Below are positions 36,564 through 55,210 of a stretch of 64,000 bases of DNA, piece after piece. Position 1 is the first letter of the stretch. Each line of letters begins with the position of its first letter. The translations under genes and the position numbers were made by a program. Below the pieces are notes generated by a model that made no database searches, was not told the DNA's origin, and saw nothing but the letters and a program-made list of their open reading frames with translations. This DNA comes from Begonia masoniana (taxonomy: Eukaryota; Streptophyta; Magnoliopsida; Cucurbitales; Begoniaceae). Where the stretch lies: contig CM039508.1 of assembly GCA_022432975.1 (NCBI GenBank), forward strand, positions 25,803,999 through 25,867,998. The letters run 5' to 3'.

Positions 36564-36567
36564 TAAT

Positions 36568-39500
36568 TATGACGACCCCAATCCGATCAGGGCCGCCACG
36601 GACTTGCCGTGACGTAATCATTTAATCATTTTTTTTTTCATTTTTAAACACTTCTCATAACCCTTAAACAAACTAACCATAACGTAACCTTAACTTTAAA
36701 CTCTCGTAACCACGTAAATTTTTCTTTTTATATCACTCATAACGTTTCGACTTCTAAACCATTAAATCGAAGTCTCGGATTGTTGAAATCCCTTAAAATC
36801 ACTCGTTCGTCGATCATCAAAACACAACACTAATATAACCTACAATTTCGAAAAAACTCAAGAAAACGAACTGCGTGGATAGCTCTAAAAATCGAGCGTA
36901 TCCTTACCTGTTTTAAAATAACCAAACAGTTCCAGTATATTTCTAAAATTAAAACTCCACATTCTAAACGTTCTACTTCCACTACATATACATCAAAACT
37001 CGACTTTTCATACATTTTTCTATCAAAACATCTAATCCACATACTTAAACATTTTCATACTTTCTCAAACAAAACCGACACGTAAACCTACTAACCAACA
37101 AAACTAACTCACATTCATTCTCCACAAAACAGTTCGGGGCACACCATCGGATCATCAAGCCAAGCCAAAACACACCCCGTCGCCACGAGCACCACCCGTC
37201 GACCACCTATTCTTTGTCATCAAGAGGAACTCTCATCTTCACACCTGTCACCTACATCATACAACATAAACATTAAGCCTAATGCTTAGTAAGGGAATGT
37301 ACTAAACTTAACATTTACATAGATGCATGACATTTGTAAAAACAGTTCACTTCGTTTCGTTTTGTTAACATTTCTCATTACCCCGTGAGAACCATGTCTT
37401 ACCCCGTGAGAACCATGTCTTACCCCGTGAGAACCATGTCTTACCCCGTGAGAACCATGTCTTACCCCGTGAGAACCATGTCTTACCCCGTGAGAACCAT
37501 GTCTTACCCCGTGAGAACACATGACTTACCCCGTGAGAACCATGTCTTACCCCGTGAGAACCATGTCTTACCCCGTGAGAACCATGTCTTACCCCGTGAG
37601 AACCATGTCTTACCCCGTGAGAACCATGTCTTACCCCGTGAGAACACATGACTTACCCCGTGAGAACACATGACTTACCCCGTGAGAACACATGACTTAC
37701 CCCGTGAGAACACATGACTTACCCCGTGAGAACACATGACTTACCCCGTGAGAACCATGTCTTACCCCGTGAGAACCATGTCTTACCCCGTGAGAACCAT
37801 GTCTTACCCCGTGAGAACCATGTCTTACCCCGTGAGAACCATGTCTTACCCCGTGAGAACCATGTCTTACCCCGTGAGAACCATGTCTTACCCCGTGAGA
37901 ACCATGTCTTACCCCGTGAGAACACATGACTTACCCCGTGAGAACCATGTCTTACCCCGTGAGAACCATGTCTTACCCCGTGAGAACCATGTCTTACCCC
38001 GTGAGAACCATGTCTTACCCCGTGAGAACACATGACTTACCCCGTGAGAACACATGACTTACCCCGTGAGAACACATGACTTACCCCGTGAGAACCATGT
38101 CTTACCCCGTGAGAACCATGTCTTACCCCGTGAGAACACATGACTTACCCCGTGAGAACCATGTCTTACCCCGTGAGAACCATGTCTTACCCCGTGAGAA
38201 CCATGTCTTACCCCGTGAGAACCATGTCTTACCCCGTGAGAACCATGTCTTACCCCGTGAGAACACATGACTTACCCCGTGAGAACCATGTCTTACCCCG
38301 TGAGAACACATGACTTACCCCGTGAGAACACATGACTTACCCCGTGAGAACACATGACTTACCCCGTGAGAACCATGTCTTACCCCGTGAGAACCATGTC
38401 TTACCCCGTGAGAACCATGTCTTACCCCGTGAGAACCATGTCTTACCCCGTGAGAACCATGTCTTACCCCGTGAGAACACATGACTTACCCCGTGAGAAC
38501 CATGTCTTACCCCGTGAGAACACATGACTTACCCCGTGAGAACCATGTCTTACCCCGTGAGAACCATGTCTTACCCCGTGAGAACACATGACTTACCCCG
38601 TGAGAACACATGACTTACCCCGTGAGAACCATGTCTTACCCCGTGAGAACACATGACTTACCCCGTGAGAACACATGACTTACCCCGTGAGAACACATGA
38701 CTTACCCCGTGAGAACACATGACTTACCCCGTGAGAACACATGACTTACCCCGTGAGAACCATGTCTTACCCCGTGAGAACACATGACTTACCCCGTGAG
38801 AACCATGTCTTACCCCGTGAGAACCATGTCTTACCCCGTGAGAACCATGTCTTACCCCGTGAGAACCATGTCTTACCCCGTGAGAACACATGACTTACCC
38901 CGTGAGAACCATGTCTTACCCCGTGAGAACCATGTCTTACCCCGTGAGAACCATGTCTTACCCCGTGAGAACACATGACTTACCCCGTGAGAACCATGTC
39001 TTACCCCGTGAGAACACATGACTTACCCCGTGAGAACACATGTCTTACCCCGTGAGAACCATGTCTTACCCCGTGAGAACCATGTCTTACCCCGTGAGAA
39101 CCATGTCTTACCCCGTGAGAACCATGTCTTACCCCGTGAGAACCATGTCTTACCCCGTGAGAACCATGTCTTACCCCGTGAGAACCATGTCTTACCCCGT
39201 GAGAACCATGTCTTACCCCGTGAGAACCATGTCTTACCCCGTGAGAACCATGTCTTACCCCGTGAGAACCATGTCTTACCCCGTGAGAACCATGTCTTAC
39301 CCCGTGAGAACCATGTCTTACCCCGTGAGAACCATGTCTTACCCCGTGAGAACCATGTCTTACCCCGTGAGAACCATGTCTTACCCCGTGAGAACCATGT
39401 CTTACCCCGTGAGAACCATGTCTTACCCCGTGAGAACCATGTCTTACCCCGTGAGAACCATGTCTTACCCCGTGAGAACCATGTCTTACCCCGTGAGAAC

Positions 39501-41306
39501 ACATGACTTACCCCGTGAGAACACATGACTTACCCCGTGAGAACCATGTCTTACCCCGTGAGAACACATGACTTACCTCGTGAGAACCATGTCTTACCCC
39601 GTGAGAACACATAACTTACCCCGTGAGAACACATGACTTACCCCGTGAGAACCATGTCTTACCCCGTGAGAACCATGTCTTATCCCGTGAGAACACATGA
39701 CTTACCTCATGAGAACCATGTCTTACCCCGTGAGAACACATGACTTACCTCGTGAGAACCATGTCTTACCCCGTGAGATCACATATCATCTTTAAATCAT
39801 TATCATTCAATTCATCGTAAAAACATGCTCGTAAATAATTCGTATGCACCTTTTATAAAACGTGACGCATGAGGAATCTACGTACACATATCATCAACAA
39901 TTTACAAACATACATAGACATGCTTTATTCACAACGAACCTAACAAACAACTATTAACTAATAACCTAGCTACCCGACAGTCAAGACCCCACAATCAGAA
40001 AATCATCATCAAACAATAAAGCCTAACGTTGACACGATGTAGGGCCTTAAGGGCCGGAAACCTAACATCCACTTACCTGGTGTCCTAGCTATGCCGAGCA
40101 CCGTCCTTGAAGAGCTTGGATTACCTAAGACATTTCATAGCACGTCGTTAGTATTAATCTAAATCATCAATTTCAAAGCTAAACGAAATCCCGAGCTAAG
40201 ACCAATTTCTTCAAAAACTCTAACTCATTTCGTTCGGGCATACTAAACTCTTATTTTCGTGAAAACATCTCAATTACTATTCTAGCCTAATCCAACTAAA
40301 GCCTAATTAAATGGGCCACTAATTTGGGTTCGGTAAAAACCGACCCGAAACTTCAAATGCACGTAACTTTTGCGTCAGTTATCGGAATCGAACGATTCCA
40401 GCGGCCACGTACTCCTCTAATAACCTATTTTAACCTGCCAAAAGGAATTTTAAAACAAACGACCCTAGCTAGGTCAAAATAGCAGAAACCCGAATCTGCC
40501 CTTAATCGGAAATTTTCCCCTTTCTGATTTTTTCATCAAATTCCACCTATTTCCCTCACCAATCGACCACCCACACCTTCAATTTGAATAATCTAACAGA
40601 AATCCCGAGCTACACTCACCAAAACCGAAATGCCCTAAATCGGGATTCAGTGAATTTTGCCCACAACGAGGCTCATCACGGCCATGCGACCAAAGCCGGA
40701 CAAGGGTCGACAAAACCCACGCCGGAGGTGACCCAAATCGGCCGGTGATCGGAGCTCAATCGAGCTCGTCCACGCACAGCCTCAAACCGAACCGAAAAGA
40801 GGAGAAAACCGAGCCTTACCGTCAGGTTTGCGCGCGGAGACAGGACGGACCTTGCTCGTCGCCGTCGTCTGGCCGGAGAGCGTCGGAAATCGCCGGCGGT
40901 GGCCGTCGATCGCCCCGCTCGCGTCGCGCGTCTCCTCTTCCCCTGCCTTCGGTGCCCGACGACAGAATGGCTTCGGCCATTCTGTCGTTTTTGTTTTTTA
41001 TGTTATTATTATTATTTTGTAATAATAATAATAATAATAATAATATAATAATAATAATACTACAATATCAATAATCCTATTAATTCCTATTAACACATTT
41101 ATATACCGTTTTTGCTATTCCGTAAATTCCGTTAATCTCGTTTTTAATATAACCCACGTCCCTTAATTTCACTGGAAATGCCAGAATCTAATTTAATTAA
41201 CCAATTAGGTTACCCAAATTTATTCACTTTCTTTTAAATTACTTAAAACATAGGTATTAAACAATTACCTATTATTTTATTTTCTCATAAAATCCCGGGT
41301 GTTACA
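36568..41306 (-). repeat. LTR2 of the composite element (middle LTR)
   Basis: Same organisation as LTR1, with TGTAACACCCGGGATTTT at 41306 and ...GGGTCGTCATA at 36568. It retains about 240 bases (37150-37377) next to the tandem array that LTR1 lacks and LTR3 lacks in greater extent. Many single-base deletions relative to LTR1 occur in non-repeated parts (for example 39960-40030). Confidence 0.85.
37378..39779. repeat. 21/22-bp minisatellite in LTR2, mostly 21-mers
   Basis: About 110 units. A block of about 22 consecutive, identical 21-mers (about 39046-39490) keeps one reading frame and so creates a spurious repeated open frame. The ACATAAC variant common in LTR1 is almost absent. Confidence 0.95.
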
Positions 41307-44300
41307 TCCTCCTCCTTAAATGAAATTTTTGTCCTCAAAATTGTTGCTTAGTCAATCCTCTTATTTTCACTCCAATGATACCACCGTAATTACTGTTGCA
41401 ATACTAAATCTTGATACTCTATAGCCTTAATCAACCTATCAGGTAATGACAATTCCTAGATTTTCAAAGTTGTGATTCTCCTAACTATGCATTTTGTAAC
41501 TCCATCACTCATACGTCCATTGCTTTCAACCTAATCCATCATCACTTAATCTCTCAAATCTCTCCCAACTCAACCTCCACTCTAGTTTTCCTCGAATTAA
41601 ATTCAATCGTTTCCATACTTTTCTCATACCACATCAATCTAACGCATCTATAGCCATCATAATTCCTCGAAGTTTCTTCTCTACTTAATACGAAGGACCT
41701 AATACATAGCCTTCTTATCCTAATTCTTCCACTTCCAAGTCCTCCTATCCTTACCATCAAATTTTTAATCCATCACTCGCACCCATACACCCATGGACAT
41801 TGGGCAAACATGACGTTCCATTAGTCACTCTAAACACAATTCTAGTACTCGTGGCTCTGAATACTTAAATTTACCCCCCTTCTCTTTCAAAGTATCTCTA
41901 AGTCTTTATAATTATGTCTACAACGCTCGTTTGCCCAACCTGTGCCCTCGGTTTTTGTCATCAATCACTAACAAATTCTTAAGTCTGAACAAAGTCGTTA
42001 AACTATTCACCCAACACCTTAAAGGGCGCATAAACAATTCGACGCAACTTACGAGTCGAAACTTTCCTAAACCTCGTGATCTGTTCTCACTTCTAAGCTC
42101 ACTTGCATAGCATTCATGCAATTCCTCCTTCATTTCATCAAGTTTCGATTTTCTTCACACACTTAAGTGTATCAACCTTAATCTTAGTTATTTACAAAAT
42201 CATTGCTTCGACCTTCGTTACATACGGGTCCAAGCCTTGAAATTTCTTAATGTAATCTTATTCCTAATGCACTTAAAGTTTGTCGTGCAAGCCCTTATTC
42301 TCCTCATCCGATAGCTCACCATTTTCCTTAATCTGCACACAACTTAACATTCGAGCTAAATTCCCAATCTACACCATTCACTTGGTTAAACAATGCCCTA
42401 CACTATTCTCAATATTACAAAAGATTTCCTCCAAGGTTACTAAACTAGCCTACTATCTTTCATTCCTTCTAGTCAGGTTCTAAATATTCTACTTGGCTTC
42501 TTCACAAGGATTTATCTAACAATTGTCTTATTAGCAAAATTGTTGTAGGTTAGATTTACAACCTCATCTTAATCTCTTAAATTCCTAAATCTTGTCCTTC
42601 TATTTTCCAAAAACTCAGAAATATCCCTCCCTAAGTCTCCTCATATGTCCTCGAGCGTTGATGTTTCTACATCCATCCCAGGAAATAAGCTCCTATCGGG
42701 GTTCTTAATTAAACTATATTACTATAGACTCAACTCTTACTCCGACGCTCATGACTCAAAGAATCTGAAATCTTTATCCTTGTTATGATCTCCTATAATT
42801 GATACTTATCCTTGTCAATTCACCAGCTCCTCTAACTTGAACGAGGTGTACTAGACCTCTAAACTTGACTTTCAATCTAAGGTGCTAAACCCTCTTTAAA
42901 ATTTTGTTACACTTCTTAGGCGTTTCCAATAATTTCTAACTCTCATACTTTGCCTTATGTCCCTAGGTTAAGCAGCACGAATTGTCTAACGCATCTTCTA
43001 TTTATTGGTCACTCTTAACTCTACTAAGTCTTCTTTTCTATTAGTGGCGGTCATAATCTTTTCACGTATCAAATTTGTCCTTCGTTGCTTAGTCCTTTAA
43101 GATGGTACCTATCTCCTAGAGAACGTCCAAATTATATAACTGAGCATCATCTATCGTATAACCTTGACCCTTTATTGTCTCTAAACTTATTAACTTACCC
43201 ACCTCACTTAAATCTCTTTATTTCTTTCATCAATATTGGTCAATACGAATTCTCTTATACGATCCCCCAGATTACACACCCAAGACTTTGTACCGATCAA
43301 TCACATTATCCTTGAAAAAGCAAACAACACCTTCCTTATTCTCTCGACAGTTACCTAAGCTGAACTCGCAAACATTATCTTTATATAATTACTTCCAACT
43401 CCACTTATATCTTTATTCTCTTCACTGATAATTACTAAGTCAAATGCTCCTATTCGACAATTCACCTAAGCTAGACTTTTGGTTACCACCTTCATTTAAT
43501 ACTTAGGAGGTTCATCAACTAAAGTCCAGTTTATGTCTATTCAACCGTTATATCTTAAGTTGTATTCCTCCAACGGTAATAAATTCTAAGTATGTACACA
43601 CTCGCACAACTATCCCAGGTTATTCATCTCAATGCGTAACTTTCTCTATTCACTATCATCCTCCTATCTAATATACAAAAGTTACGTCTTAAAACCCCTA
43701 CTCTAATTACACTTCTTCTCTAACGCTCCTTATCTTATTAATCACCACTATATGAATACCTGGAATAACGATGGTTGAGCGTCTGGCCCTTCCCTCATCT
43801 TCGATCAAGGTAGACATCCTCGGAGGACAACACTGTGGTATCCTTATTCGGAGGGGGATCTAAACAATCTCTGGCCTTGTGCCCCACCTTGTCGCACCGA
43901 AAACATCGACCGGAATGCAATCTGCACTCCCCGAAGTGATTCCTCAGACACGTAGAGCATCGAGGAGCTTGCTGAGCCCCTTGTGGCTGTTCACTTCTGT
44001 CCTGTATAACGGTGCATCGTTGGGCCTCGTAGCGCCCCGTCGATGTAGTTGCCAACACTGTTTTTGTTGCGGTTGCACCTCTCAGAAAAACCTCATTGGA
44101 CAGTTCCTAGAGAGATGACCCAGTCCATTACACGCAAAGCATCGGCCAGAACCTGCCTTGCACACCCCACCATGGCACTTCTTACACGTTGGCATTGAGG
44201 GAACTGCACAAGCCTTCGTGTACGTTTCTCCATTTACCACGCTAATTAAATCCTCACCAACTCTTTTATGCCCTAACTGGTAGCTGCTCCTCCTCTAGCT

Positions 44301-44542
44301 CAAAAACTTGCACCATATCTGTAAGCTGGCTAATGGGATCCACTTGGAGTTGCCTAGGTGCTCTCGGCCATTTCTTGTTCCTAGACACAATACAAACACA
44401 AGACAAAAACAATATAAACATCTATGAATCAAACTTAAACTTAAATACTTACAGTCGATGGAGAGTCCTCGTGTGGCGGTTCGTGTTTTGGCAGGCAGTT
44501 CACAAAATCGCTTTTAAAACCCCGTCTCTCTGATACCATAAT
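41307..44542 (-). pseudogene. Internal region 2 of the composite element, near copy of region 1
   Basis: It matches 33331-36567 throughout, with numerous one-base gaps. The two zinc knuckles are at 44140-44099 and 43905-43864. No pol domains are present. The high similarity with scattered indels suggests either a recent duplication read with indel errors or a duplicate contig end. Confidence 0.7.
44528..44538 (-). promoter_or_regulatory. Primer binding site, internal region 2
   Basis: TGGTATCAGAG on the minus strand, four bases after LTR3. Confidence 0.85.
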
Positions 44543-45034
44543 TATGACGACCCCAATCCGATCAGGGCCGCCACGGACTTGCCGTGACGTAATCATTTAA
44601 TCATTTTTTTTTTCATTTTTAAACACTTCTCATAACCCTTAAACAAACTAACCATAACGTAACCTTAACTTTAAACTCTCGTAACCACGTAAATTTTTCT
44701 TTTTATATCACTCATAACGTTTCGACTTCTAAACCATTAATCGAAGTCTCGGATTGTTGAAATCCCTTAAAATCACTCGTTCGTCGATCATCAAAACACA
44801 ACACTAATATAACCTACAATTTCGAAAAAACTCAAGAAAACGAACTGCGTGGATAGCTCTAAAATCGAGCGTATCCTTACCTGTTTTAAAATAACCAAAC
44901 AGTTCCAGTATATTTCTAAAATTAAAACTCCACATTCTAAACGTTCTACTTCCACTACATATACATCAAAACTCGACTTTTCATACATTTTTCTATCAAA
45001 ACATCTAATCCACATACTTAAACATTTTCATACT

Positions 45035-47335
45035 TACCCCGTGAGAACACATGACTTACCCCGTGAGAACACATGACTTACCCCGTGAGAACACATGACT
45101 TACCCCGTGAGAACACATGACTTACCCCGTGAGAACACATGACTTACCCCGTGAGAACACATGACTTACCCCGTGAGAACACATGACTTACCCCGTGAGA
45201 ACACATGACTTACCTCGTGAGAACCATGTCTTACCCCGTGAGAACACATGACTTACCTCGTGAGAACCATGTCTTACCCCGTGAGAACACATGACTTACC
45301 CCGTGAGAACACATGACTTACCCCGTGAGAACACATGACTTACCTCGTGAGAACCATGTCTTACCCCGTGAGAACACATGACTTACCCCGTGAGAACACA
45401 TGACTTACCCCGTGAGAACACATGACTTACCCCGTGAGAACACATGACTTACCTCGTGAGAACCATGTCTTACCCCGTGAGAACACATGACTTACCCCGT
45501 GAGAACACATGACTTACCCCGTGAGAACACATGACTTACCCCGTGAGAACACATGACTTACCCCGTGAGAACACATGACTTACCCCGTGAGAACACATGA
45601 CTTACCTCGTGAGAACCATGTCTTACCCCGTGAGAACACATGACTTACCCCGTGAGAACACATGACTTACCCCGTGAGAACACATGACTTACCCCGTGAG
45701 AACACATGACTTACCCCGTGAGAACACATGACTTACCCCGTGAGAACACATGACTTACCCCGTGAGAACACATGACTTACCCCGTGAGAACACATGACTT
45801 ACCTCGTGAGAACCATGTCTTACCCCGTGAGAACACATGACTTACCTCGTGAGAACCATGTCTTACCCCGTGAGAACACATGACTTACCCCGTGAGAACA
45901 CATGACTTACCTCGTGAGAACCATGTCTTACCCCGTGAGAACACATGACTTACCTCGTGAGAACCATGTCTTACCCCGTGAGAACACATGACTTACCCCG
46001 TGAGAACACATGACTTACCCCGTGAGAACACATGACTTACCCCGTGAGAACACATGACTTACCCCGTGAGAACACATGACTTACCCCGTGAGAACACATG
46101 ACTTACCCCGTGAGAACACATGACTTACCTCGTGAGAACCATGTCTTACCCCGTGAGAACACATGACTTACCCCGTGAGAACACATGACTTACCCCGTGA
46201 GAACACATGACTTACCTCGTGAGAACCATGTCTTACCCCGTGAGAACACATGACTTACCTCGTGAGAACCATGTCTTACCCCGTGAGAACACATGACTTA
46301 CCCCGTGAGAACACATGACTTACCTCGTGAGAACCATGTCTTACCCCGTGAGAACACATGACTTACCCCGTGAGAACACATGACTTACCCCGTGAGAACA
46401 CATGACTTACCCCGTGAGAACACATGACTTACCTCGTGAGAACCATGTCTTACCCCGTGAGAACACATGACTTACCCCGTGAGAACACATGACTTACCCC
46501 GTGAGAACACATGACTTACCCCGTGAGAACACATGACTTACCCCGTGAGAACACATGACTTACCCCGTGAGAACACATGACTTACCCCGTGAGAACACAT
46601 GACTTACCCCGTGAGAACACATGACTTACCTCGTGAGAACCATGTCTTACCCCGTGAGAACACATGACTTACCCCGTGAGAACACATGACTTACCCCGTG
46701 AGAACACATGACTTACCCCGTGAGAACACATGACTTACCCCGTGAGAACACATGACTTACCCCGTGAGAACACATGACTTACCCCGTGAGAACACATGAC
46801 TTACCTCGTGAGAACCATGTCTTACCCCGTGAGAACACATGACTTACCCCGTGAGAACACATGACTTACCTCGTGAGAACCATGTCTTACCCCGTGAGAA
46901 CACATGACTTACCCCGTGAGAACACATGACTTACCCCGTGAGAACACATGACTTACCCCGTGAGAACACATGACTTACCCCGTGAGAACACATGACTTAC
47001 CCCGTGAGAACACATGACTTACCCCGTGAGAACACATGACTTACCTCGTGAGAACCATGTCTTACCCCGTGAGAACACATGACTTACCTCGTGAGAACCA
47101 TGTCTTACCCCGTGAGAACACATGACTTACCCCGTGAGAACACATGACTTACCCCGTGAGAACCATGTCTTACCCCGTGAGAACACATGACTTACCCCGT
47201 GAGAACACATGACTTACCCCGTGAGAACCATGTCTTACCCCGTGAGAACACATGACTTACCTCGTGAGAACCATGTCTTACCCCGTGGGAACACATGACT
47301 TACCTCGTGAGAACCATGTCTTACCCCATGAGATC
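45035..47335. repeat. 21/22-bp minisatellite in LTR3, mostly 22-mers
   Basis: About 105 units. Runs of the 22-mer ending ACACATGAC are broken at intervals by one TTACCTCG-type 22-mer plus 21-mer pair, giving a higher-order pattern unlike LTR1 or LTR2. Confidence 0.95.
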
Positions 47336-47848
47336 ACACATCATCTTTAAATCATTATCATTCAATTCATCGTAAAAACATGCTCGTAAATAGTTCGTAT
47401 GCACCTTTTATAAAACGTGACGCATGAGGAATCTACGTACATATATCATCAACAATTTACAAACATACATAGACATGCTTTATTCACAACGAACCTAACA
47501 AACAACTATTAACTAATAACCTAAGCTACCCGACACGTCAAGACCCCACAATCAGAAAATCATCATCAAAACAATAAAAGCCTAACGTTGACACGATGTA
47601 GGGCCTTAAGGGCCGGAAACCTAACATCCACTTACCTGGTGTCCTAGCTATGCCGAGCACCGTCCTTGAAGAGCTTGGATTACCTAAGACATTTCATAGC
47701 ACGTCGTTAGTATTAATCTAAATCATCAATTTCAAAGCTAAACGAAATCCCGAGCTAAGACAATTTCTTCAAAAACTCTAACTCATTTCGTTCGGGCATA
47801 ACGAAACTCTTATTTTCGTGAAAACATCTCAAATTACTATTTCTAGCC

Positions 47849-49778
<1,930 letters not shown>

Positions 49779-50040
49779 AATATCAATAATCCTATTAATT
49801 CCTATTAACACATAATATACGTTTTGCTCTTCCGTAAATTCCGTTAAATCTCGTTCTTAATTATAACCCACGGCTTAATTCACTGGAAATGCCCGAATCT
49901 AAATTAATTAACCAATTAGGTTAACCAAATTTATTCACTTTTTTTTTAAATTACTTAAAACAATATTTATTAAACAATTACCTATCATTTTATTTTCTTT
50001 TAAAAATCCCGGGTGTTACAATGGTCCACTTAAATTTCAG

Positions 50041-51643
<1,603 letters not shown>

Positions 51644-51776
51644 CCGATGGACGGCCGTACTCCCCCTTAAATGACAAAATCTGTGACAAAAGTCATAGGT
51701 TTTGCCTATAAGCTTTCCCCTCGGAGTATGGCCGGTCCGACTGGACTGACCGTACTCCCCCCTAAATGACAAAACT
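51644..51776 (-). repeat. Inner part of the right MULE terminal inverted repeat
   Basis: This contains ACGGCCGTACTCCCCC, GTGACAAAAGTCATAGG and GGAGTATGGCCGGTCC, inverted relative to the left repeat at 27130-27230. It is separated from the outer part (63126-63406) by the chromovirus insertion. Confidence 0.75.
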
Positions 51777-53029
51777 TGTAACACCCGGCATTTTGCCATG
51801 TAAATGTTTTCCCCGATAATTTATGTGGGATTAAATAGGTATTAATGCAAGGAGTATTTTTGTCAGAAACCAAAACGACGGTGTTTGTAGAATTTGAATT
51901 GTGGAACAAAAACCAAACTAAGTGTGATTAAAATGAACCAATTTGGTTGTAAACCAATGAAAGGGCAAAGTTGGCACTCAATTAAGGTGGTTGGGAGTAG
52001 GCCATTGGTTGGTTGCCATGTGGCAACTTGTTGAAGAAGACAACCTTCTTCTCCTCTCCTCCTCACTCTACGTAAAAACCTTCACTTCTCCTCTGTTTTC
52101 TCTCTGCCAGGCGACAAAAGTTCACCCAAACACCTTTGATCTTCTAGAGTTTTCCTTGTTTTCTGCCTAAGGTAAACATCTTCTAATGCTAACACATTTG
52201 GACAAGCAAAAAGTATGCGTTTTGCTGAAGTTTTAGGTTAAGGTATTTAGGAGGAAACTCTCGGTTTTTGTATGGAAACACACCCACTGTTTTCTAAATG
52301 TCCGAGATGAGTTTGCTGCATATCCTGCAAACTTATTAGTTAACATATGCAGCTGTTTAATACATCTTCATGCATGCTACAGATCCGAGCATTTCAGGGG
52401 CATTCGAGCATCTGACACGACAGCAAACAGGTAAGTTCATACGTTTATGTTGGCCCTTATGGCCCTACAACTTGGAGGTACTAGGTATGGTTTGGGTAGA
52501 TAGGTTTTAGGTTATGTTTTAAGTTAAACATGTTTCCATTATATTCTGTTTCCCTGTAGTATTCATTCTGCCATCTGTGAATGTTAGGTTTAAGTATCGC
52601 ACTTATTCATGCATACACGTTTCCTGTAAAATCATGCAAATGTTTTCAGCACTGGTTTTGAAGTACGTAAGATAAATCTGTAATGTAATGTGCGGTTAAG
52701 TGTGGACGAGGACTGGCATCCTGTCAAGTACTCCTGTTATGTCCTGAAAGTGGCATGTACACCCTGTTGCGCCAGTTCCTCCTTCCACTTATACCTTTCC
52801 TGTCCAGTGAAATGTAATGTAAGTAATGTTCATGTATTTGAAACGTTCATGCATAGCATATGCATCACTGCATTTATTTCTGATGTGTCCTTACTGAGCT
52901 CTAGGCTCATAGGTGAACTCCCTGTTGTAGGTACGGATGCTCCAGATGAGGACCTTGCTCCTCAAGCTGATGAGTTGATGTAGTTGGCGGATCGAGCTCA
53001 TTGTGATTGGTTGCTGCAGTCGGACCGTT

Positions 53030-54227
<1,198 letters not shown>

Positions 54228-54689
54228 CTCTGTATTTTTGACAGTTGCGTGTATGCTTGAAGTATTCTGGAACTGTCTGTGTTTGTTTCTTTTTAGGTTA
54301 TGCATGGATAGTCTCGAATTTTAGAGCTATCCATGCAGTTTGTTTTCTTGAAATCTGTCATCTGGAATGAAGGTTTGAAACCTTTATGCCTTCTGTTTTA
54401 AGCTCTCTGTCTATATGTCTTTCTGTCAAAAGTTGTAATTCTGCCTTTAAAACTGTCTTCCGATTTCATCTTCCGGTGGACATTTTGCTTATATCTACCG
54501 GTAAGTAATGTTTCTTATGTTTTCACCCCTGCCGATGCCTGTTATTTTTTTTTTAGTGTAGTTTAGTCTAAGTCTAAACTTCATCTACCGATAGATACTG
54601 TACACGTTTTGTCTTATTCATATCCTCTGCTAAACAGTAATTCTGTTATAGTTTTCTATCTGCCGATTCCGTTAGCTGCTCCCATCTGC

Positions 54690-54865
54690 CGATGACGTCA
54701 TCACATCTTCCGATGACGTCATCACCTTCTGCCGATTACGTTTACTGCCTTTATCTTCCGATGACGTCAGAACGTCTTCCGGCTGACGTCACCACCTTCT
54801 GCCGGCTTCGTCTGTTGTCTGCCTCTTCCGATGACGTCATTTACCCCTTCCGATGACGTCATCCA
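54690..54865 (+). promoter_or_regulatory. Cluster of TGACGTCA motifs in the 5' LTR
   Basis: Repeats of the form CTTCCGATGACGTCATC, some degenerate, each with the palindrome TGACGTCA or the half-site TGACGTC. At least four perfect octamers are present. This is the binding-site class of plant TGA/bZIP factors (as-1-like), so the cluster is a candidate LTR enhancer. The same cluster is in the 3' LTR (about 62617-62792). Confidence 0.65.
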
Positions 54866-55199
54866 CTGATTTCTCCTCCGGTTCCGTTTAAACTACATAT
54901 TCCGCCAGTTATTCGCCTAAGTCTTCCGCCACTGTTTCCTGTTTCCATCTCCGCCAGTTTTATGCTATTTCTGTTCGGTTATCCATTTATGAGACCTGTT
55001 TGTTTTCCATTCCAGAGAACTCTCTCTCCCCCTGTAAATGTTTTCGATTACCCACTGCAGTTCTCCCTCTCTGTTCACTGTTTTGACTGTTCTATTTGTT
55101 CAAAAAAAAAATAGTCACTGTTATTTCCTGTAAATGTCCCGGAGTGACGGCTCCGATCCCGGAACCCGATTCGGATCCGGTTTCGGGCTGTCACAGTTA

Positions 55200-55210
55200 T
55201 GGTATCAGAG
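55200..55210 (+). promoter_or_regulatory. Primer binding site of the plus-strand chromovirus
   Basis: TGGTATCAGAG, four bases after the 5' LTR, complementary to the initiator tRNA-Met 3' end. Confidence 0.9.

Larger units (their letters stand above)
33331..36567 (-). pseudogene. Internal region 1 of the composite element, gag remnant with two zinc knuckles
   Basis: On the minus strand, the primer binding site at 36563-36553 is followed by a short leader and a frame starting near 36401 (MPRAPRQLQVDPISQL). Two CCHC knuckles of the form C-x2-C-x4-H-x4-C come next: CFACNGLGHLSRNC (36166-36125) and CFRCDKVGHKARDC (35929-35888). They are in different or interrupted frames. The capsid part of gag is missing. 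From about 35740 to 33370 there is no recognisable protease, RT or integrase, only AT-rich text with many stops. The last codons before the LTR (NFEDKISFKEGRM) match the end of the intact pol at 60698. It is a large non-autonomous derivative. Confidence 0.7.

Noticed and set aside
39001..39528. Repetitive frames on both strands with a 7-residue period in LTR2
   Set aside because: 21-bp units keep a frame open in several phases and strands at once. There is no promoter or start context, and the same array elsewhere (22-mers) is out of frame.
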